Positions 39,100-49,905 of a stretch of 64,000 nucleotides of DNA are shown piece by piece. This DNA is from Psychromonas ingrahamii 37 (lineage in GTDB: Bacteria; Pseudomonadota; Gammaproteobacteria; Enterobacterales; Psychromonadaceae), in assembly GCF_000015285.1 (NCBI RefSeq), contig NC_008709.1, positions 930,001 through 994,000 on the forward strand, given 5' to 3'. The position numbers and the translations under genes were made by a program. Each line of letters begins with the position of its first letter. Within the stretch, counting starts at the first letter, position 1. The notes beneath the pieces are model-generated. The model was given only the letters and a program-made list of their open reading frames with translations. It was not told the origin of the DNA and ran no database searches.

Positions 39100-40227
39100 A
39101 TGACACAAAATAAAGTTGCATTAATTACAGGTGTTACCGGCCAAGATGGCTCTTACCTTGCTGAATTGTTATTAGAAAAGGGCTATGAAGTGCACGGTAT
39201 CAAACGCCGTTCTTCATCATTAAATACCGAACGTGTTGACCATATTTATGAAGATAACCATGAACAAAATCAAAAATTCTTTCTGCATTATGGCGATTTA
39301 ACCGATTCATCTAATTTAACGCGTATTATTAACGATGTACAACCAGATGAACTGTACAATCTTGGTGCACAATCTCACGTTGCCGTTTCTTTTGAATGTC
39401 CTGAATATACGGCTGACGTTGATGCGATGGGAACATTACGTTTATTAGAGGCAATTCGCTTTTTAGGGCTGGAAAAGAAAACAAAATTCTATCAGGCATC
39501 AACTTCAGAGCTGTTTGGCGAAGTACAAGAAATTCCGCAAAAAGAAACAACCCCATTTCACCCTCGTTCACCTTATGGTGTCGCTAAAATGTACGCTTAT
39601 TGGATAGTGGTTAATTACCGTGAATCTTATGGTATGTATGCCTGTAACGGTATTTTATTTAACCATGAGTCACCTCGTCGTGGTGAGACTTTTGTTACCC
39701 GTAAAATAACCCGTGCTATTGCTAATATTTCTCAAGGTTTTGAAAAATGTTTATATCTTGGAAATATGGATGCACTGCGCGATTGGGGGCATGCAAAAGA
39801 TTACGTGCGTATGCAGTGGATGATGTTACAGCAAGAAACAGCTGATGATTTTGTTATTGCAACGGGCAAACAAATCAGTGTGCGTGAATTTGTGACATTA
39901 TCAGCGATCGAGGCGGGTATTGAACTTGAATTCACAGGTAAGGGACTTGATGAAATTGCAACGGTGAAATCTATTACTGGTGATAACGCACCCGCTCTAA
40001 AAGTAGGTGATGTGATAGTGAAAGTTGATCCACGTTATTTCCGTCCCGCTGAAGTTGAAACGCTACTAGGTGATCCGTCAAAAGCAAAAGAAAAATTGGG
40101 TTGGACGCCAGAAATTACGGTTGAAGAGATGTGCGCTGAAATGGTCACTAACGACTTACAAAAAGCGAAGCAGCATGCGATTTTGCAAGCACATGGTTTC
40201 AAAGTGAATGTATCCGTAGAATCTTAG
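39100..40227 (+). CDS. gmd: GDP-mannose 4,6-dehydratase
   Basis: Converts GDP-D-mannose to GDP-4-keto-6-deoxymannose, the first step to GDP-L-fucose. The 375-residue short-chain dehydrogenase has the NADP-binding [15 protein letters not shown] at residues 11-25, [13 protein letters not shown], the STSELFGEV segment and the catalytic YxxxK in [31 protein letters not shown] is diagnostic. It is followed after repeats by fcl. Confidence 0.98.
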   Translation: MTQNKVALITGVTGQDGSYLAELLLEKGYEVHGIKRRSSSLNTERVDHIYEDNHEQNQKFFLHYGDLTDSSNLTRIINDVQPDELYNLGAQSHVAVSFECPEYTADVDAMGTLRLLEAIRFLGLEKKTKFYQASTSELFGEVQEIPQKETTPFHPRSPYGVAKMYAYWIVVNYRESYGMYACNGILFNHESPRRGETFVTRKITRAIANISQGFEKCLYLGNMDALRDWGHAKDYVRMQWMMLQQETADDFVIATGKQISVREFVTLSAIEAGIELEFTGKGLDEIATVKSITGDNAPALKVGDVIVKVDPRYFRPAEVETLLGDPSKAKEKLGWTPEITVEEMCAEMVTNDLQKAKQHAILQAHGFKVNVSVES

Positions 40228-40250
40228 ATATATAGAGCACAAGAATTTAA

Positions 40251-40541
40251 CCACCGAGGACACCGAGAGCACAGAGAAAATATGATTATCTATTTTAAAA
40301 TTTCGGTAGTTAAAGGATTGAATATTATTTTAACCTTAAGTATTTCCTTTGTGTTCTCGGTGTCCTCGGTGGTGAATTGTTTTATAAAGATATAGAGAGA
40401 GCACAACTGAGGCCACCAATAACGCAGAGAAAAAAGTTAGCTTTAATGTTTTGTCTTTTAAAGCATTCAGATATTATCTTAACTTTAAATCTTTCCTCTG
40501 TGTAGCGAAGCGCCTCAGGGACCTCTGTGGTAAATAGATTT
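40251..40541. repeat. Two long CCACCGAGG-type inverted repeats between gmd and fcl
   Basis: The first element (40251-40372) begins CCACCGAGGACACCGAGAGC and ends with the reverse complement GTTCTCGGTGTCCTCGGTGG, able to form a very long hairpin. The second (about 40412-40541) is a diverged member (GCCACCAATAACGCAGAG ... CTCAGGGACCTCTGTGGT). Both separate gmd from fcl, genes usually adjacent. No coding sequence is present. Confidence 0.8.
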
Positions 40542-40559
40542 TAAGATTAAAAGGTATTT

Positions 40560-41528
40560 ATGAATAATAAAAAACGTATTTTTGTTGCGGGGCATAATGG
40601 CATGGTTGGCTCTGCTATTGTCTGTCAGCTAGAAAACAACGAAAATATTGAGATTGTAGTACGCTCACGCAAAGAATTGGATCTAACCAATCAGCAAGCT
40701 GTCTCTGATTTTTTTCAAACCGAAAAAATAGATCAAGTTTATCTGGCTGCGGCTAAAGTAGGGGGGATTGTTGCCAACAATACTTACCCTGCTGATTTCA
40801 TTTACGAAAACTTAATAATTGAATGTAATATTATTAATAGCGCCCATTTAGCCGGTATTCAGCGGTTGTTATTCTTAGGCTCTTCCTGTATTTATCCGAA
40901 ATTGGCGGAGCAGCCTATGTCTGAATCAGCGTTATTAACGGGAACATTAGAAGAAACCAATGAGCCTTATGCTATTGCAAAAATAGCAGGCATCAAATTG
41001 TGTGAAAGTTATAATCGCCAGTATGGACGAGATTATCGCAGTGTTATGCCAACCAATCTTTATGGTGTACGTGATAACTTCCATCCTGAAAACAGTCATG
41101 TTATTCCAGCGTTGCTGCGCCGTTTTCATGAAGCTAAGCTGAATGGTGATAAAGAAGTGATTGCATGGGGCAGTGGCAAACCGATGCGGGAGTTTTTATA
41201 TGTTGATGATATGGCAGCAGCCTCTATTTATGTTATGAATTTAGGCAAAGAACTCTATAACTCCAATACAGAGCCTATGTTGAGTCATATTAATGTTGGC
41301 ACGGGTGTTGATTGCACGATCAAAGACTTAGTTGAAACGGTCGCTAAGGTTGTTGGATTTGAAGGTGAAATCAAATTTGATGCAACGAAACCAGATGGGG
41401 CGCCACGCAAATTGATGAATGTAGAAAGATTGGAATCATTAGGTTGGGAATATTCAGTTTCTTTGGAAGATGGTTTGACGTTGGCCTACCAGTGGTTTGT
41501 TGATAATCAAGATAAGTTCAGAGGTTAG
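40560..41528 (+). CDS. fcl: GDP-L-fucose synthase
   Basis: Epimerises and reduces GDP-4-keto-6-deoxymannose to GDP-L-fucose. The 322-residue protein has the NADP motif [10 protein letters not shown] at residues 11-20, the [18 protein letters not shown] segment, the LGSSCIYP catalytic serine region, and Tyr137/Lys141 in [31 protein letters not shown] is diagnostic. It completes the GDP-fucose route begun by manC, manB and gmd. Confidence 0.97.
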   Translation: MNNKKRIFVAGHNGMVGSAIVCQLENNENIEIVVRSRKELDLTNQQAVSDFFQTEKIDQVYLAAAKVGGIVANNTYPADFIYENLIIECNIINSAHLAGIQRLLFLGSSCIYPKLAEQPMSESALLTGTLEETNEPYAIAKIAGIKLCESYNRQYGRDYRSVMPTNLYGVRDNFHPENSHVIPALLRRFHEAKLNGDKEVIAWGSGKPMREFLYVDDMAAASIYVMNLGKELYNSNTEPMLSHINVGTGVDCTIKDLVETVAKVVGFEGEIKFDATKPDGAPRKLMNVERLESLGWEYSVSLEDGLTLAYQWFVDNQDKFRG

Positions 41529-41534
41529 ATAAAC

Positions 41535-42500
41535 ATGGCCTACAGAATCGAAATTCAACCATCAGGTGTTCACTTTCAAAGTGAAAATAATCTTTTAGAT
41601 GATGCGCTAGACCAGTCAATCCCATTAGAGCATAGTTGCAAAACAGGAGAATGTGGCACCTGTTCGGCAGAAGTGATTTTTGGTGATATTGAAAATGAGA
41701 ATGATGAAATAGTTAGTCAAGGGGCTATTCTGACTTGTCAATCTAGAGCATTATCTGACGCCATATTAAAAGCTAAATATTATCCTGAGCTTGCATCACA
41801 ACAAATACAAACATTACCCAGCAAAGTAGCAAGCTTTGATTATGTAACTGCTGACATTATAGTTATTAAACTGAGATTTCCACCGACAGCTAAATTTGAT
41901 TTTCTGCCTGGACAATATGTTGATTTGAATTTTAAAGGCATCAAGCGCAGTTATTCTATTGCTAATGCCAAACAAGTTTCAGACGGTATTGAGTTGCATA
42001 TTCGTAAGGTAGCAGAAGGTAAAATGTCAGAGGCTGTATTCTCTGGTTTAAAAGAAGGTTTACTGATGCGATTAGAAGGTCCTAAGGGAACTTTTTTTGT
42101 GCGCGAATCAAATAAGCCGATTATTTTCCTCGCAGGAGGAACGGGTATTGCTCCTGTTAAAGCAATGATCGAAGATCTTGTTGCTAATGAAAGTAAGCGT
42201 GAAATTCATATTTATTGGGGAATGAATAATCCAAGTGCTTTCTATTTAGATAAGTTACAGCAGTTTGCTGAAGAAAATTCAAACATTTATTACACTCCCG
42301 TTTTATCTGGTGAGGAGCAATGGGATGGGCGAATGGGATTTGTACATCAGGCTGTATGTGATGATTTTGAGTCTCTAAATGAATATCAAGTTTATGCTTG
42401 CGGTTCACCATTGATGATTAATGCCGCCAAAATATCTTTTATTGAAAAGCAGTTATCAAAAGAACAGTTTTTCTCCGATGCATTTACACCTGCAAAATAA
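41535..42500 (+). CDS. ascD: CDP-6-deoxy-L-threo-D-glycero-4-hexulose-3-dehydrase reductase (E3)
   Basis: Electron-transfer partner of RfbH in 3-deoxygenation of CDP-4-keto-6-deoxyglucose. The 321-residue protein has an N-terminal plant-type [2Fe-2S] domain with Cys35/Cys40/Cys43/Cys68. An FAD domain follows (GQYVDLNFKGIKRSYSIAN) and then an NADH domain (FLAGGTGIAPVKAMIEDL). Synonyms are ddhD and rfbI. It opens the CDP-dideoxyhexose block, 6 bases after fcl. Confidence 0.93.
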   Translation: MAYRIEIQPSGVHFQSENNLLDDALDQSIPLEHSCKTGECGTCSAEVIFGDIENENDEIVSQGAILTCQSRALSDAILKAKYYPELASQQIQTLPSKVASFDYVTADIIVIKLRFPPTAKFDFLPGQYVDLNFKGIKRSYSIANAKQVSDGIELHIRKVAEGKMSEAVFSGLKEGLLMRLEGPKGTFFVRESNKPIIFLAGGTGIAPVKAMIEDLVANESKREIHIYWGMNNPSAFYLDKLQQFAEENSNIYYTPVLSGEEQWDGRMGFVHQAVCDDFESLNEYQVYACGSPLMINAAKISFIEKQLSKEQFFSDAFTPAK

Positions 42501-42524
42501 TTTTAATTTCTATTTGGAGTATCC

Positions 42525-43298
42525 ATGAAAGCAGTCATTTTAGCCGGTGGTTTAGGCACTCGTCTCAGCGAAGAAACCTCCTTAAAGCCAAAGCCTATGG
42601 TTGAAATTGGTGGTAAGCCCATTTTATGGCACATTATGAAACAATATTCAGCTCATGGTATCAATGATTTTATTATTTGCTGTGGTTATAAAGGTTATGT
42701 CATCAAAGAATATTTTGCTAACTATTTCCTACATATGTCCGATGTTACTTTTGATATGAAAAATAATGAGATGAAAGTGCACTGTGAGCGGGCAGAACCT
42801 TGGACTGTGACATTGATTGATACAGGGGATGCTTCTATGACTGGTGGTCGCTTAGCTCGAGTCGCAGATCACATAAAAGACGAAGAAGCTTTTTGTTTTA
42901 CCTATGGCGATGGTGTAAGTGATGTTGATATCACAAAAACTATCGAATTCCATAAATCGCACGGCAAAAAAGCAACTCTTACAGCTACATTTCCACCGGG
43001 GCGTTTTGGTGCGTTAGATATTACTGCGGGTAAAGTGAATAGCTTCAAGGAAAAGCCGAGAGGTGATGGAGCACTGATTAATGGTGGATTTTTTGTGCTT
43101 TCCCCTGAAGTATTAAAACTCATCGATGGGGATAGCTGCACATGGGAACAAGAGCCATTAAAAACATTAGCACAAGAAAATGAGTTAATGTCTTATGAGC
43201 ATCAAGGTTTCTGGCAGCCGATGGATACACTGCGTGATAAAGTGCATCTTGAAGAGTTATGGCAAGCAGGCAATGCACCTTGGAAAATTTGGGAGTAA
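42525..43298 (+). CDS. rfbF: Glucose-1-phosphate cytidylyltransferase
   Basis: Forms CDP-D-glucose from CTP and glucose-1-phosphate, the entry step to 3,6-dideoxyhexoses. The 257-residue nucleotidyltransferase shows [39 protein letters not shown]. It also has the subfamily segments [29 protein letters not shown] and [24 protein letters not shown] is the ribosome site. rfbG follows immediately after its stop. Confidence 0.97.
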   Translation: MKAVILAGGLGTRLSEETSLKPKPMVEIGGKPILWHIMKQYSAHGINDFIICCGYKGYVIKEYFANYFLHMSDVTFDMKNNEMKVHCERAEPWTVTLIDTGDASMTGGRLARVADHIKDEEAFCFTYGDGVSDVDITKTIEFHKSHGKKATLTATFPPGRFGALDITAGKVNSFKEKPRGDGALINGGFFVLSPEVLKLIDGDSCTWEQEPLKTLAQENELMSYEHQGFWQPMDTLRDKVHLEELWQAGNAPWKIWE

Positions 43299-44390
43299 AT
43301 GATGAATCCTAGTTTTTGGAAAGATAAAAGAGTATTTATTACAGGGCATACTGGTTTTAAAGGAAGCTGGTTGTCATTATGGCTTCAGGAGATGGGCGCT
43401 ATTGTTAAAGGTTATTCTTTGTCTGTGCCCACAACACCAAGCTTATTCGAAGAGGCCAATGTAAGTTTTGGAATGCTATCCGAAGAAGGTGATATACGAG
43501 ACTTTTTGCATTTGCGAGAAAGCATTAGTTTATTTAAGCCTGAAATTGTTTTTCATATGGCTGCTCAGCCATTGGTACGCTTGTCCTATGATGAGCCGAT
43601 GGAAACCTATTCAACTAATGTAATGGGCACAGTTTACCTGCTCGAAGCTGTTAAGCAAGTCGGTGGTGTAAAAGCTGTAGTGAACATCACTAGTGATAAA
43701 TGTTATGAAAACCGCGAGTGGATATGGGGTTATCGTGAAGATGAAGCGATGGGGGGATATGATCCTTATAGTAACAGCAAAGGCTGCGCCGAGCTGGTTG
43801 CTTCATCTTACCGCCAGTCTTTCTTTCATAAAGACAAATACCAAGAGCATGGTTGTGCACTTGCGTCTGTAAGAGCTGGTAACGTGATTGGCGGTGGCGA
43901 TTGGGCTGCTGACCGATTAATTCCTGATATGCTCAATGCTTTTTCAACTAACAAGTCGGTTGAAATTCGCAGCCCGCATGCGATTCGTCCATGGCAGCAT
44001 GTTCTTGAACCATTATCAGGTTATATCACAATTGCAGAGCATCTTTATGAACAAGGTCCTGATTTTGCGGAAGCTTGGAATTTTGGCCCCCGTGAAGAAG
44101 ATGCAAAACCTGTTCAGTGGATTGTTGAAAAGTTAGTTGAACAATGGGGTGATAAGGCGAGTTGGTATTTAAGTGACGGTGAGCATCCACATGAAGCGCA
44201 TTATCTGAAATTGGATTGCTCAAAAGCAAAAGTACGCTTGGATTGGCAGCCAGTCTGGAATCTAGAAGAAACACTAAGTCGTATCGTAACATGGCAGAAA
44301 GCTTGGCTTGAAGGTAAAGATATCAAGCAGCATACATTAAACGAAATTAAACAATATATGGCAATAAGAGCGGGAAATAAAAATGTCTAA
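43299..44390 (+). CDS. rfbG: CDP-glucose 4,6-dehydratase
   Basis: Converts CDP-D-glucose to CDP-4-keto-6-deoxyglucose. The 363-residue short-chain dehydrogenase has the NAD motif [15 protein letters not shown] (about residues 15-29), the [11 protein letters not shown]-type segment [14 protein letters not shown], and the catalytic YxxxK in [12 protein letters not shown]. Two adjacent ATGs (43299 and 43302) are possible starts. It overlaps rfbH by 8 bases. Confidence 0.97.
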   Translation: MMNPSFWKDKRVFITGHTGFKGSWLSLWLQEMGAIVKGYSLSVPTTPSLFEEANVSFGMLSEEGDIRDFLHLRESISLFKPEIVFHMAAQPLVRLSYDEPMETYSTNVMGTVYLLEAVKQVGGVKAVVNITSDKCYENREWIWGYREDEAMGGYDPYSNSKGCAELVASSYRQSFFHKDKYQEHGCALASVRAGNVIGGGDWAADRLIPDMLNAFSTNKSVEIRSPHAIRPWQHVLEPLSGYITIAEHLYEQGPDFAEAWNFGPREEDAKPVQWIVEKLVEQWGDKASWYLSDGEHPHEAHYLKLDCSKAKVRLDWQPVWNLEETLSRIVTWQKAWLEGKDIKQHTLNEIKQYMAIRAGNKNV

Positions 44391-45696
44391 AGAATTAATT
44401 AGAAAGCAGATCGCAGAATTAGTAGATCAATACGCGGCAATTGAATATGCACCAAAAGAGTTTGTTGGTGGAGAAACAGTAGTACCACCTTCAGGTAAAG
44501 TATTGGGTGCTAATGAACTTAAAATGATGGTCGAAGCATCATTAGACGGTTGGTTAACCGCTGGACGTTTTAATGATGCATTTGAGAAGCGTTTAGGTGA
44601 ATACTTGGGTGTCCCTTATGTCATGACGACAACATCAGGCTCTTCAGCAAATTTACTTGCGCTTACCGCGCTTACATCCCCTAAGCTTGGCGATCGTCAA
44701 TTAAAACCGGGTGATGAAGTCATTACCGTTGCTGCTGGTTTCCCGACAACGGTAAACCCAATTATCCAAAATGGTCTAATTCCGGTATTTGTTGATGTTG
44801 ATATTCCAACTTACAACATAAATGCTAAATTAATTGAAGCAGCTGTAACTGATAAAACTAAAGCGATTATGATTGCGCATACCTTGGGTAATACATTTGA
44901 TTTAACAGAAGTGAAACGTGTTACTGATAAACATAACCTTTGGTTAATTGAAGATTCCTGTGATGCGTTAGGCTCTACTTATAATGGACAAATGGTTGGA
45001 ACTTTTGGTGATATAGCAACGGTAAGTTTTTACCCCGCTCACCATATTACTATGGGTGAAGGTGGTGCCGTATTTACTAAAGATAAAGAGCTTCGTAAAC
45101 TGCTTGAATCATTCCGCGACTGGGGGCGTGATTGTTATTGCCCGCCAGGCTGTGATAATACTTGTGGTAAGCGATTTGACCAACAATTAGGCTCACTGCC
45201 ACAAGGTTACGACCATAAGTACACCTATTCGCATTTAGGTTACAACCTTAAAATAACAGATATGCAGGCCGCTTGTGGTTTAGCGCAAATGGATCGTGTT
45301 GAAGAGTTAGTGCAAGCGCGCAAAGATAACTTTAAATATCTAGTAAAAGGCTTGGCCTCTTGTGAAGAGTTCTTAATTCTACCCGAAGCGACTGAAAATT
45401 CAGATCCATCATGGTTTGGCTTTCCCATTACAATCAAACCAGAAAGTGGTATAGACCGCGTTGAACTGCTTAAATTCATGGATCAGTACAAAATTGGGAC
45501 ACGTTTATTATTCGCGGGTAACTTAACGCGTCAGCCCTATTTTGAGAATGTTGAATATCGTGTAGTGGGAGATCTTACTAATACCGATATTATCATGAAC
45601 CATACTTTCTGGATTGGTGTATACCCTGGTTTATCGACAGATCATTTAGACTTTGTTATTGAAAAATTTGAAGAGTTTCTTGGTTTGAACTTCTGA
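44383..45696 (+). CDS. rfbH: CDP-4-keto-6-deoxyglucose 3-dehydrase (E1), RfbH
   Basis: PMP-dependent iron-sulfur enzyme removing the C3 hydroxyl. The 437-residue aminotransferase-fold protein has His220 in [14 protein letters not shown] where aminotransferases have the PLP lysine, the hallmark of this family. It has the cysteine pattern Cys193-X57-Cys251-X1-Cys253-X7-Cys261 for the [2Fe-2S] cluster. It needs the reductase encoded at 41535. Synonyms are ddhC and ascC. Confidence 0.98.
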   Translation: MSKELIRKQIAELVDQYAAIEYAPKEFVGGETVVPPSGKVLGANELKMMVEASLDGWLTAGRFNDAFEKRLGEYLGVPYVMTTTSGSSANLLALTALTSPKLGDRQLKPGDEVITVAAGFPTTVNPIIQNGLIPVFVDVDIPTYNINAKLIEAAVTDKTKAIMIAHTLGNTFDLTEVKRVTDKHNLWLIEDSCDALGSTYNGQMVGTFGDIATVSFYPAHHITMGEGGAVFTKDKELRKLLESFRDWGRDCYCPPGCDNTCGKRFDQQLGSLPQGYDHKYTYSHLGYNLKITDMQAACGLAQMDRVEELVQARKDNFKYLVKGLASCEEFLILPEATENSDPSWFGFPITIKPESGIDRVELLKFMDQYKIGTRLLFAGNLTRQPYFENVEYRVVGDLTNTDIIMNHTFWIGVYPGLSTDHLDFVIEKFEEFLGLNF

Positions 45697-45704
45697 AAAG
45701 GGTG

Positions 45705-45720
45705 GGAGGCTTTGGCCTCC
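45705..45720 (+). promoter_or_regulatory. Hairpin between rfbH and rfbS-like gene
   Basis: GGAGGC-TTTG-GCCTCC forms a 6-bp GC-rich hairpin 8 bases after the rfbH stop. No T-run follows; AAATGAGGATC, holding the next ribosome site (GAGG), does. Probably an intercistronic mRNA element. Confidence 0.45.
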
Positions 45721-45736
45721 AAATGAGGATCTGTTT

Positions 45737-46582
45737 ATGGTTATATTTATTTCTGGTGCTTCGGGTTATTTAGGTAGTCACTTAGTTAAAGCATTATCAA
45801 AAGAAAATCGAGTTTTCGCACTTATTCGTAGGTCATCATCAAGGGCACGCGTTGAAGGTGTTGATGTTATTTATATTGATGAAGGTGATGTACTAGAAAA
45901 AGCTTTTGCACTGCATCAGCCCGGTGTAATTATCAACACCGCGGCGCTCTATGGTCGAAAAGGGGAATCTTTATCTGCCTTGGTTAATGCAAACATTGAT
46001 TTTCCAACTCAATTATTAGCTTTAGCAGATAAATATAAGAGTAAAGCATTTATTCATACTGGTACTTCTTTACCGGATGACATTTCACCTTATGCATTAA
46101 CAAAAAACACCTTTGTTAAGCTTGCCCAATTCAATGTAGAAAGTCCTCTTAAATTTGTGAATGTTGCTTTAGAGCATTTTTATGGCCCTGAAGATGACAG
46201 TAGTAAATTTACTTCGTATGTTATCAATGCATGCCTTGCCGGTAACAAACTTGCTTTAACGAATGGCCTCCAACAACGTGATTTCATTTATATTAATGAT
46301 GTTGTTGATGCGTATAAAGTGCTTATTGAAAATATAGACAAATTAGACTCTTTCGAGACAGTACCAGTTGGCTCCGGTCTAGCACCTAGCGTTAGAGAGT
46401 TAGTTGAAATGATCCATTCTTGTAGTCATTCAAAATCAATGCTTGATTTCGGAGCAGTAGCTATGAGAGTAAATGAGCTGATGTACAGTTGCGCCGATAC
46501 AAGTAGATTAAAGCAATTAGGCTGGCAACCTGCATACTCTTTAGAGTCAGGCATTCAGGCCACATTAAAAGGAAATGTATAA
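45737..46582 (+). CDS. rfbS: NAD-dependent epimerase/reductase, probable CDP-paratose synthase
   Basis: Predicted 4-ketoreductase making CDP-paratose from CDP-3,6-dideoxy-4-ketoglucose. The 281-residue short-chain dehydrogenase has SGASGYLGSHLVKAL at residues 6-20, a Tyr/Lys pair in SPYALTKNTFVK and NVALEHFYGPEDDSSKF. The RfbS assignment rests on the immediately following paratose epimerase gene. A CDP-abequose synthase-like reductase with the opposite stereochemistry is possible by sequence alone. Confidence 0.75.
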   Translation: MVIFISGASGYLGSHLVKALSKENRVFALIRRSSSRARVEGVDVIYIDEGDVLEKAFALHQPGVIINTAALYGRKGESLSALVNANIDFPTQLLALADKYKSKAFIHTGTSLPDDISPYALTKNTFVKLAQFNVESPLKFVNVALEHFYGPEDDSSKFTSYVINACLAGNKLALTNGLQQRDFIYINDVVDAYKVLIENIDKLDSFETVPVGSGLAPSVRELVEMIHSCSHSKSMLDFGAVAMRVNELMYSCADTSRLKQLGWQPAYSLESGIQATLKGNV

Positions 46583-47598
46583 TGAAGTTATTAATCACTG
46601 GCGGATGTGGTTTTTTAGGCAGTAATTTAGCCTCTCATGGTATCAAAAAAGGCTATGAAGTGACGGTTTTTGATAATTTATCCCGATTAGGTACGACAGA
46701 CAATCTGGCATGGTTAAAAACCTTTGGTGAATTTGAGTTTGTGCATGGTGATATTCGTAATAAGAACGATGTAACCCGCTTAATTGAGCGTGTAAAACCG
46801 GATGCTATGTTTCATCTTGCTGGTCAGGTCGCGATGACAACGTCACTTGAAAATCCATATATGGATTTTGAAGTTAATATTGGTGGTTCAATCAATGTAC
46901 TTGAAGCAGTGCGTCTCTATTCACCTGAGACTGCAATTTTTTATTCATCAACGAATAAAGTCTATGGCGATTTAGAGCAGTTTGAGTATGAAGAAACAGC
47001 CACTCGTTATCAGTGTGTGGATTTGCCTGCAGGTTTTGATGAGAAAGTGGGATTAGATTTTCACTCTCCTTACGGCTGTTCAAAAGGCTCCGCTGATCAG
47101 TACATGCTTGATTATGCAAGATTGTTTGGTTTGAACACTACTGTGTTTAGACATTCATCAATGTATGGCGGACGTCAATTTGCTACCTATGACCAAGGTT
47201 GGGTAGGCTGGTTCTGCCAAAAAGCACTTGATGCAAAAGCAAATCCAGATGTCGCCCCATTCACGATTTCTGGAACAGGCAAACAGGTTCGTGATGTATT
47301 GCATGCAGAAGATATGATTTCACTTTATTATTCTTCATTAGATAACAAAGAAAAAGTATCGGGTAAAGCATTTAACGTTGGCGGCGGTATTGATAACAGC
47401 TTATCGTTATTAGAGTTGTTCTCCCTATTAGAAAGCATTACGGGATGTAAGTTAAGTTATGAAAAACTACCTGTTCGCTCTAGCGACCAACGGGTCTTTG
47501 TTGCTGATTCTACAAAATTAGAGTCGTTAACTGGCTGGAAGCCTAAAGTAAGCAAAGAAGATGGTGTTGGGCGAATGATCGAGTGGCTGAGTCAGTAA
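46582..47598 (+). CDS. rfbE: CDP-paratose 2-epimerase (CDP-tyvelose epimerase)
   Basis: Converts CDP-paratose to CDP-tyvelose, the last step of the tyvelose route. The 338-residue protein begins MKLLITGGCGFLGSNLASHGIKKG. It has HLAGQVAMTTSLENPYMDFEVNIGGSINVLEAVR, SSTNKVYGDLEQ, catalytic YxxxK in SPYGCSKGSADQYM and RHSSMYGGRQFATYDQGWVGWF, all characteristic of RfbE/Tyv. Its ATG overlaps the previous stop (TAATG). Confidence 0.93.
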   Translation: MKLLITGGCGFLGSNLASHGIKKGYEVTVFDNLSRLGTTDNLAWLKTFGEFEFVHGDIRNKNDVTRLIERVKPDAMFHLAGQVAMTTSLENPYMDFEVNIGGSINVLEAVRLYSPETAIFYSSTNKVYGDLEQFEYEETATRYQCVDLPAGFDEKVGLDFHSPYGCSKGSADQYMLDYARLFGLNTTVFRHSSMYGGRQFATYDQGWVGWFCQKALDAKANPDVAPFTISGTGKQVRDVLHAEDMISLYYSSLDNKEKVSGKAFNVGGGIDNSLSLLELFSLLESITGCKLSYEKLPVRSSDQRVFVADSTKLESLTGWKPKVSKEDGVGRMIEWLSQ

Positions 47599-48926
47599 TG
47601 GTAATGGGGTCACAAGTTTCTGGTGCAAGGTCTAAGAGATATCTAAAGCAGCTTAAAGGGGCTTTTGTCTTTAAAATGTTGGCATTGATGGCCTCATTTC
47701 TTATTATACCAATAATGATTAAATATCTAGGTGCAATAAAATATGGAATCTGGTCAACTTTATTGTCCATCCTATCCTGGGTGCTGATGTTTGACCTTGG
47801 AATTGGAAACGGTTTAAGAAATCGAATATCAGAATCAATAGCAAAAAATGATCTCGTTTCCGTAAGGAAGTATATCTCAACTGCTTACGTTTCGATTGGT
47901 TTAGGCGCAGTGTGCATTGGAGGGCTATTTTTCATAGGAAGTGAGTATATTCCCTGGAATCGTGTTTTTAATACTGAAATTATTACAAATAAAGAATTGA
48001 AATTTGTTGTAAATATTTCAATGTTTTTTGTACTTGTAAATTTCCTTCTCTCGCTTATTAATCAAGTTTTAAATGCGGTACAAAAAGCGGAACAGACGAT
48101 ATTTAATCAGTTTTTATCAAATGTTTTGTCGTTAACATTTGTTTATGCCCTTTATCTATATACTGAAAGTTCGATGGAGTATTTAGCTTTTTCGTATGGC
48201 ATCTCCATTTTTATTTCAAACTCTATTTTTAGCATTTGGTTCTACAAATCGAACCCCGATTTCACACCCAGTTTTAGCTTTGTACGGAAGAATCGATTAG
48301 TTGATACTTTAGCATTAGGGTTAAGGTTTTTTGTTATTCAAATTGCAGTTGTGGTATTATTTACTACGGATAAATTGATGATCACGCAACTTTTAGGCCC
48401 TGCTTACGTTACGTCTTATGATGTTGTCTTCAAATTATTCACCGTTATTACCATTATTCATGGGATTATTGTTGCGCCATTATGGACTTCATATTCTGAT
48501 GCATTTCATCGTGGGGATTACACTTGGATGAGAACGATGATGAATAAGCAATTGCAAGCTTTCGGCATAATATTTTTGGGGATACTTGTTCTCTCTTTAA
48601 TTTCACCTTTTGTTATCGAAATATGGGTTGGAGAGATACCTCATCTAGATAATAAATTAATATACTTCTTAGCCGTTTTTACTTTTTTTCTAACTTGGAA
48701 TAATGTTTTTGCTATATTTTTAAATGGTATAAATGAAACTAAATTACAGATGCGAACTGCAATTGTCGCATCTGTTATTAACATCCCATTGTCTGTTTTT
48801 TTTGTGAAATATTTTAACATGGGAGTTGAAGGTGTTGTACTCGGCACTATTTTAGCGTTGAGTATATTTGCTTTTTTTGGCCCATATGAATCATATAAAT
48901 TATTGTATAAGGTAAAAAATGACTGA
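47598..48926 (+). CDS. wzx: Wzx-type polysaccharide flippase
   Basis: MATE-like/PST exporter that flips lipid-linked repeat units across the inner membrane. The protein of about 442 residues has some twelve hydrophobic helices and the N-terminal family pattern LKGAFVFKMLALMASFLIIPIMIKYLGAIKYGIWSTLLSILSWVLMFDLGIGNGLRN. The ATG at 47598 overlaps the rfbE stop (TAATG); a GTG at 47583 and an ATG at 47604 are alternatives. It overlaps the next gene by 8 bases. Confidence 0.9.
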   Translation: MVMGSQVSGARSKRYLKQLKGAFVFKMLALMASFLIIPIMIKYLGAIKYGIWSTLLSILSWVLMFDLGIGNGLRNRISESIAKNDLVSVRKYISTAYVSIGLGAVCIGGLFFIGSEYIPWNRVFNTEIITNKELKFVVNISMFFVLVNFLLSLINQVLNAVQKAEQTIFNQFLSNVLSLTFVYALYLYTESSMEYLAFSYGISIFISNSIFSIWFYKSNPDFTPSFSFVRKNRLVDTLALGLRFFVIQIAVVVLFTTDKLMITQLLGPAYVTSYDVVFKLFTVITIIHGIIVAPLWTSYSDAFHRGDYTWMRTMMNKQLQAFGIIFLGILVLSLISPFVIEIWVGEIPHLDNKLIYFLAVFTFFLTWNNVFAIFLNGINETKLQMRTAIVASVINIPLSVFFVKYFNMGVEGVVLGTILALSIFAFFGPYESYKLLYKVKND

Positions 48927-49854
48927 ACTTGTAAGTATCCTGATTCCTGTTTTTAATCGTGAAACTCTGATAGAGGAAACACTTTATAGCGCATTAAATC
49001 AAACATACGGTAATATAGAAGTCGTGGTTGTTGATAATTGCAGTACAGATCGTACGTGGGAAGTTGTTCAAGCTGTTGCCAGCAAAGATAGTAGAATAAA
49101 GTGTTTTCAGAATAAGTCTAATGTAGGCCCCGTTAGAAATTGGAAGCGCTGTATTGATGAGGCTACTGGTTCTTATGGGAAAATACTCTGGTCTGATGAT
49201 TTGATTCACAAACAGTTCATTGAAGAAACACTACCGTATCTGAAGAATGAAGATGTAGGGTTTGTATATACAAAGGCTGAAATTTTTATTGATGGTTCAG
49301 AGATTAAGTCAGAACACTATCATCTTGGTAAATCTGGATTATATGATAATGAAAAATATATTGAGGGTGTAATCTTAGGAGGTGAATTTCCCGTGTCGCC
49401 AGGCTGTGCATTATTTCGATTAAATGATTTAAGATCTAATTTATTAATTGATATACCCAATTCTGTGGAAAGTGATTTTTCTATGCATGCAATTGGAAAC
49501 GATTTACTAATTTTTTTATTAACGGCAAACAGTTATGCAAAATTTGCTTATGTTGATAAAACGTTATCTAAATTTAGATCTCATGATGGCTCAATCTCAG
49601 TTAATTCTATTGATGGTAAGTTGCCATTACATTATGCGTTAGCAACAGCTTTTTTTTTAGAGAATAAACGGCAGGATTTAATCGAAAAATTTAATGTCTT
49701 AATTAAAAGTTGCCTATTTCGATATAGAAAGGTTAATAAATATGGCATGAATAATATTAGTGATTTTTATTGCATCAATAAAAATTTTAGAATTGATTAT
49801 AGTTTTCTACTAATAAAAGTTAAAAATAAGTTTGCATCTTTCCTTCGGCTTTAA
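48919..49854 (+). CDS. Family 2 glycosyltransferase
   Basis: Inner-membrane-associated sugar transferase of the GT-A fold, probably adding one residue of the repeat unit. The 311-residue protein has VSILIPVFNRETLIEETLYSALNQTYGNIEVVVVDNCSTD at residues about 5-44, NVGPVRNWKRCIDEATG, and the metal-binding WSDDL near residue 93. Donor and acceptor cannot be read from sequence. Given its position just after the tyvelose genes it may be a tyvelosyl transferase, an inference from position only. Confidence 0.85.
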   Translation: MTELVSILIPVFNRETLIEETLYSALNQTYGNIEVVVVDNCSTDRTWEVVQAVASKDSRIKCFQNKSNVGPVRNWKRCIDEATGSYGKILWSDDLIHKQFIEETLPYLKNEDVGFVYTKAEIFIDGSEIKSEHYHLGKSGLYDNEKYIEGVILGGEFPVSPGCALFRLNDLRSNLLIDIPNSVESDFSMHAIGNDLLIFLLTANSYAKFAYVDKTLSKFRSHDGSISVNSIDGKLPLHYALATAFFLENKRQDLIEKFNVLIKSCLFRYRKVNKYGMNNISDFYCINKNFRIDYSFLLIKVKNKFASFLRL

Positions 49855-49905
49855 ATCATGAAATCCATTATTATTACTGGACTTATTGTTGAAAGAGGCC
49901 TATAA

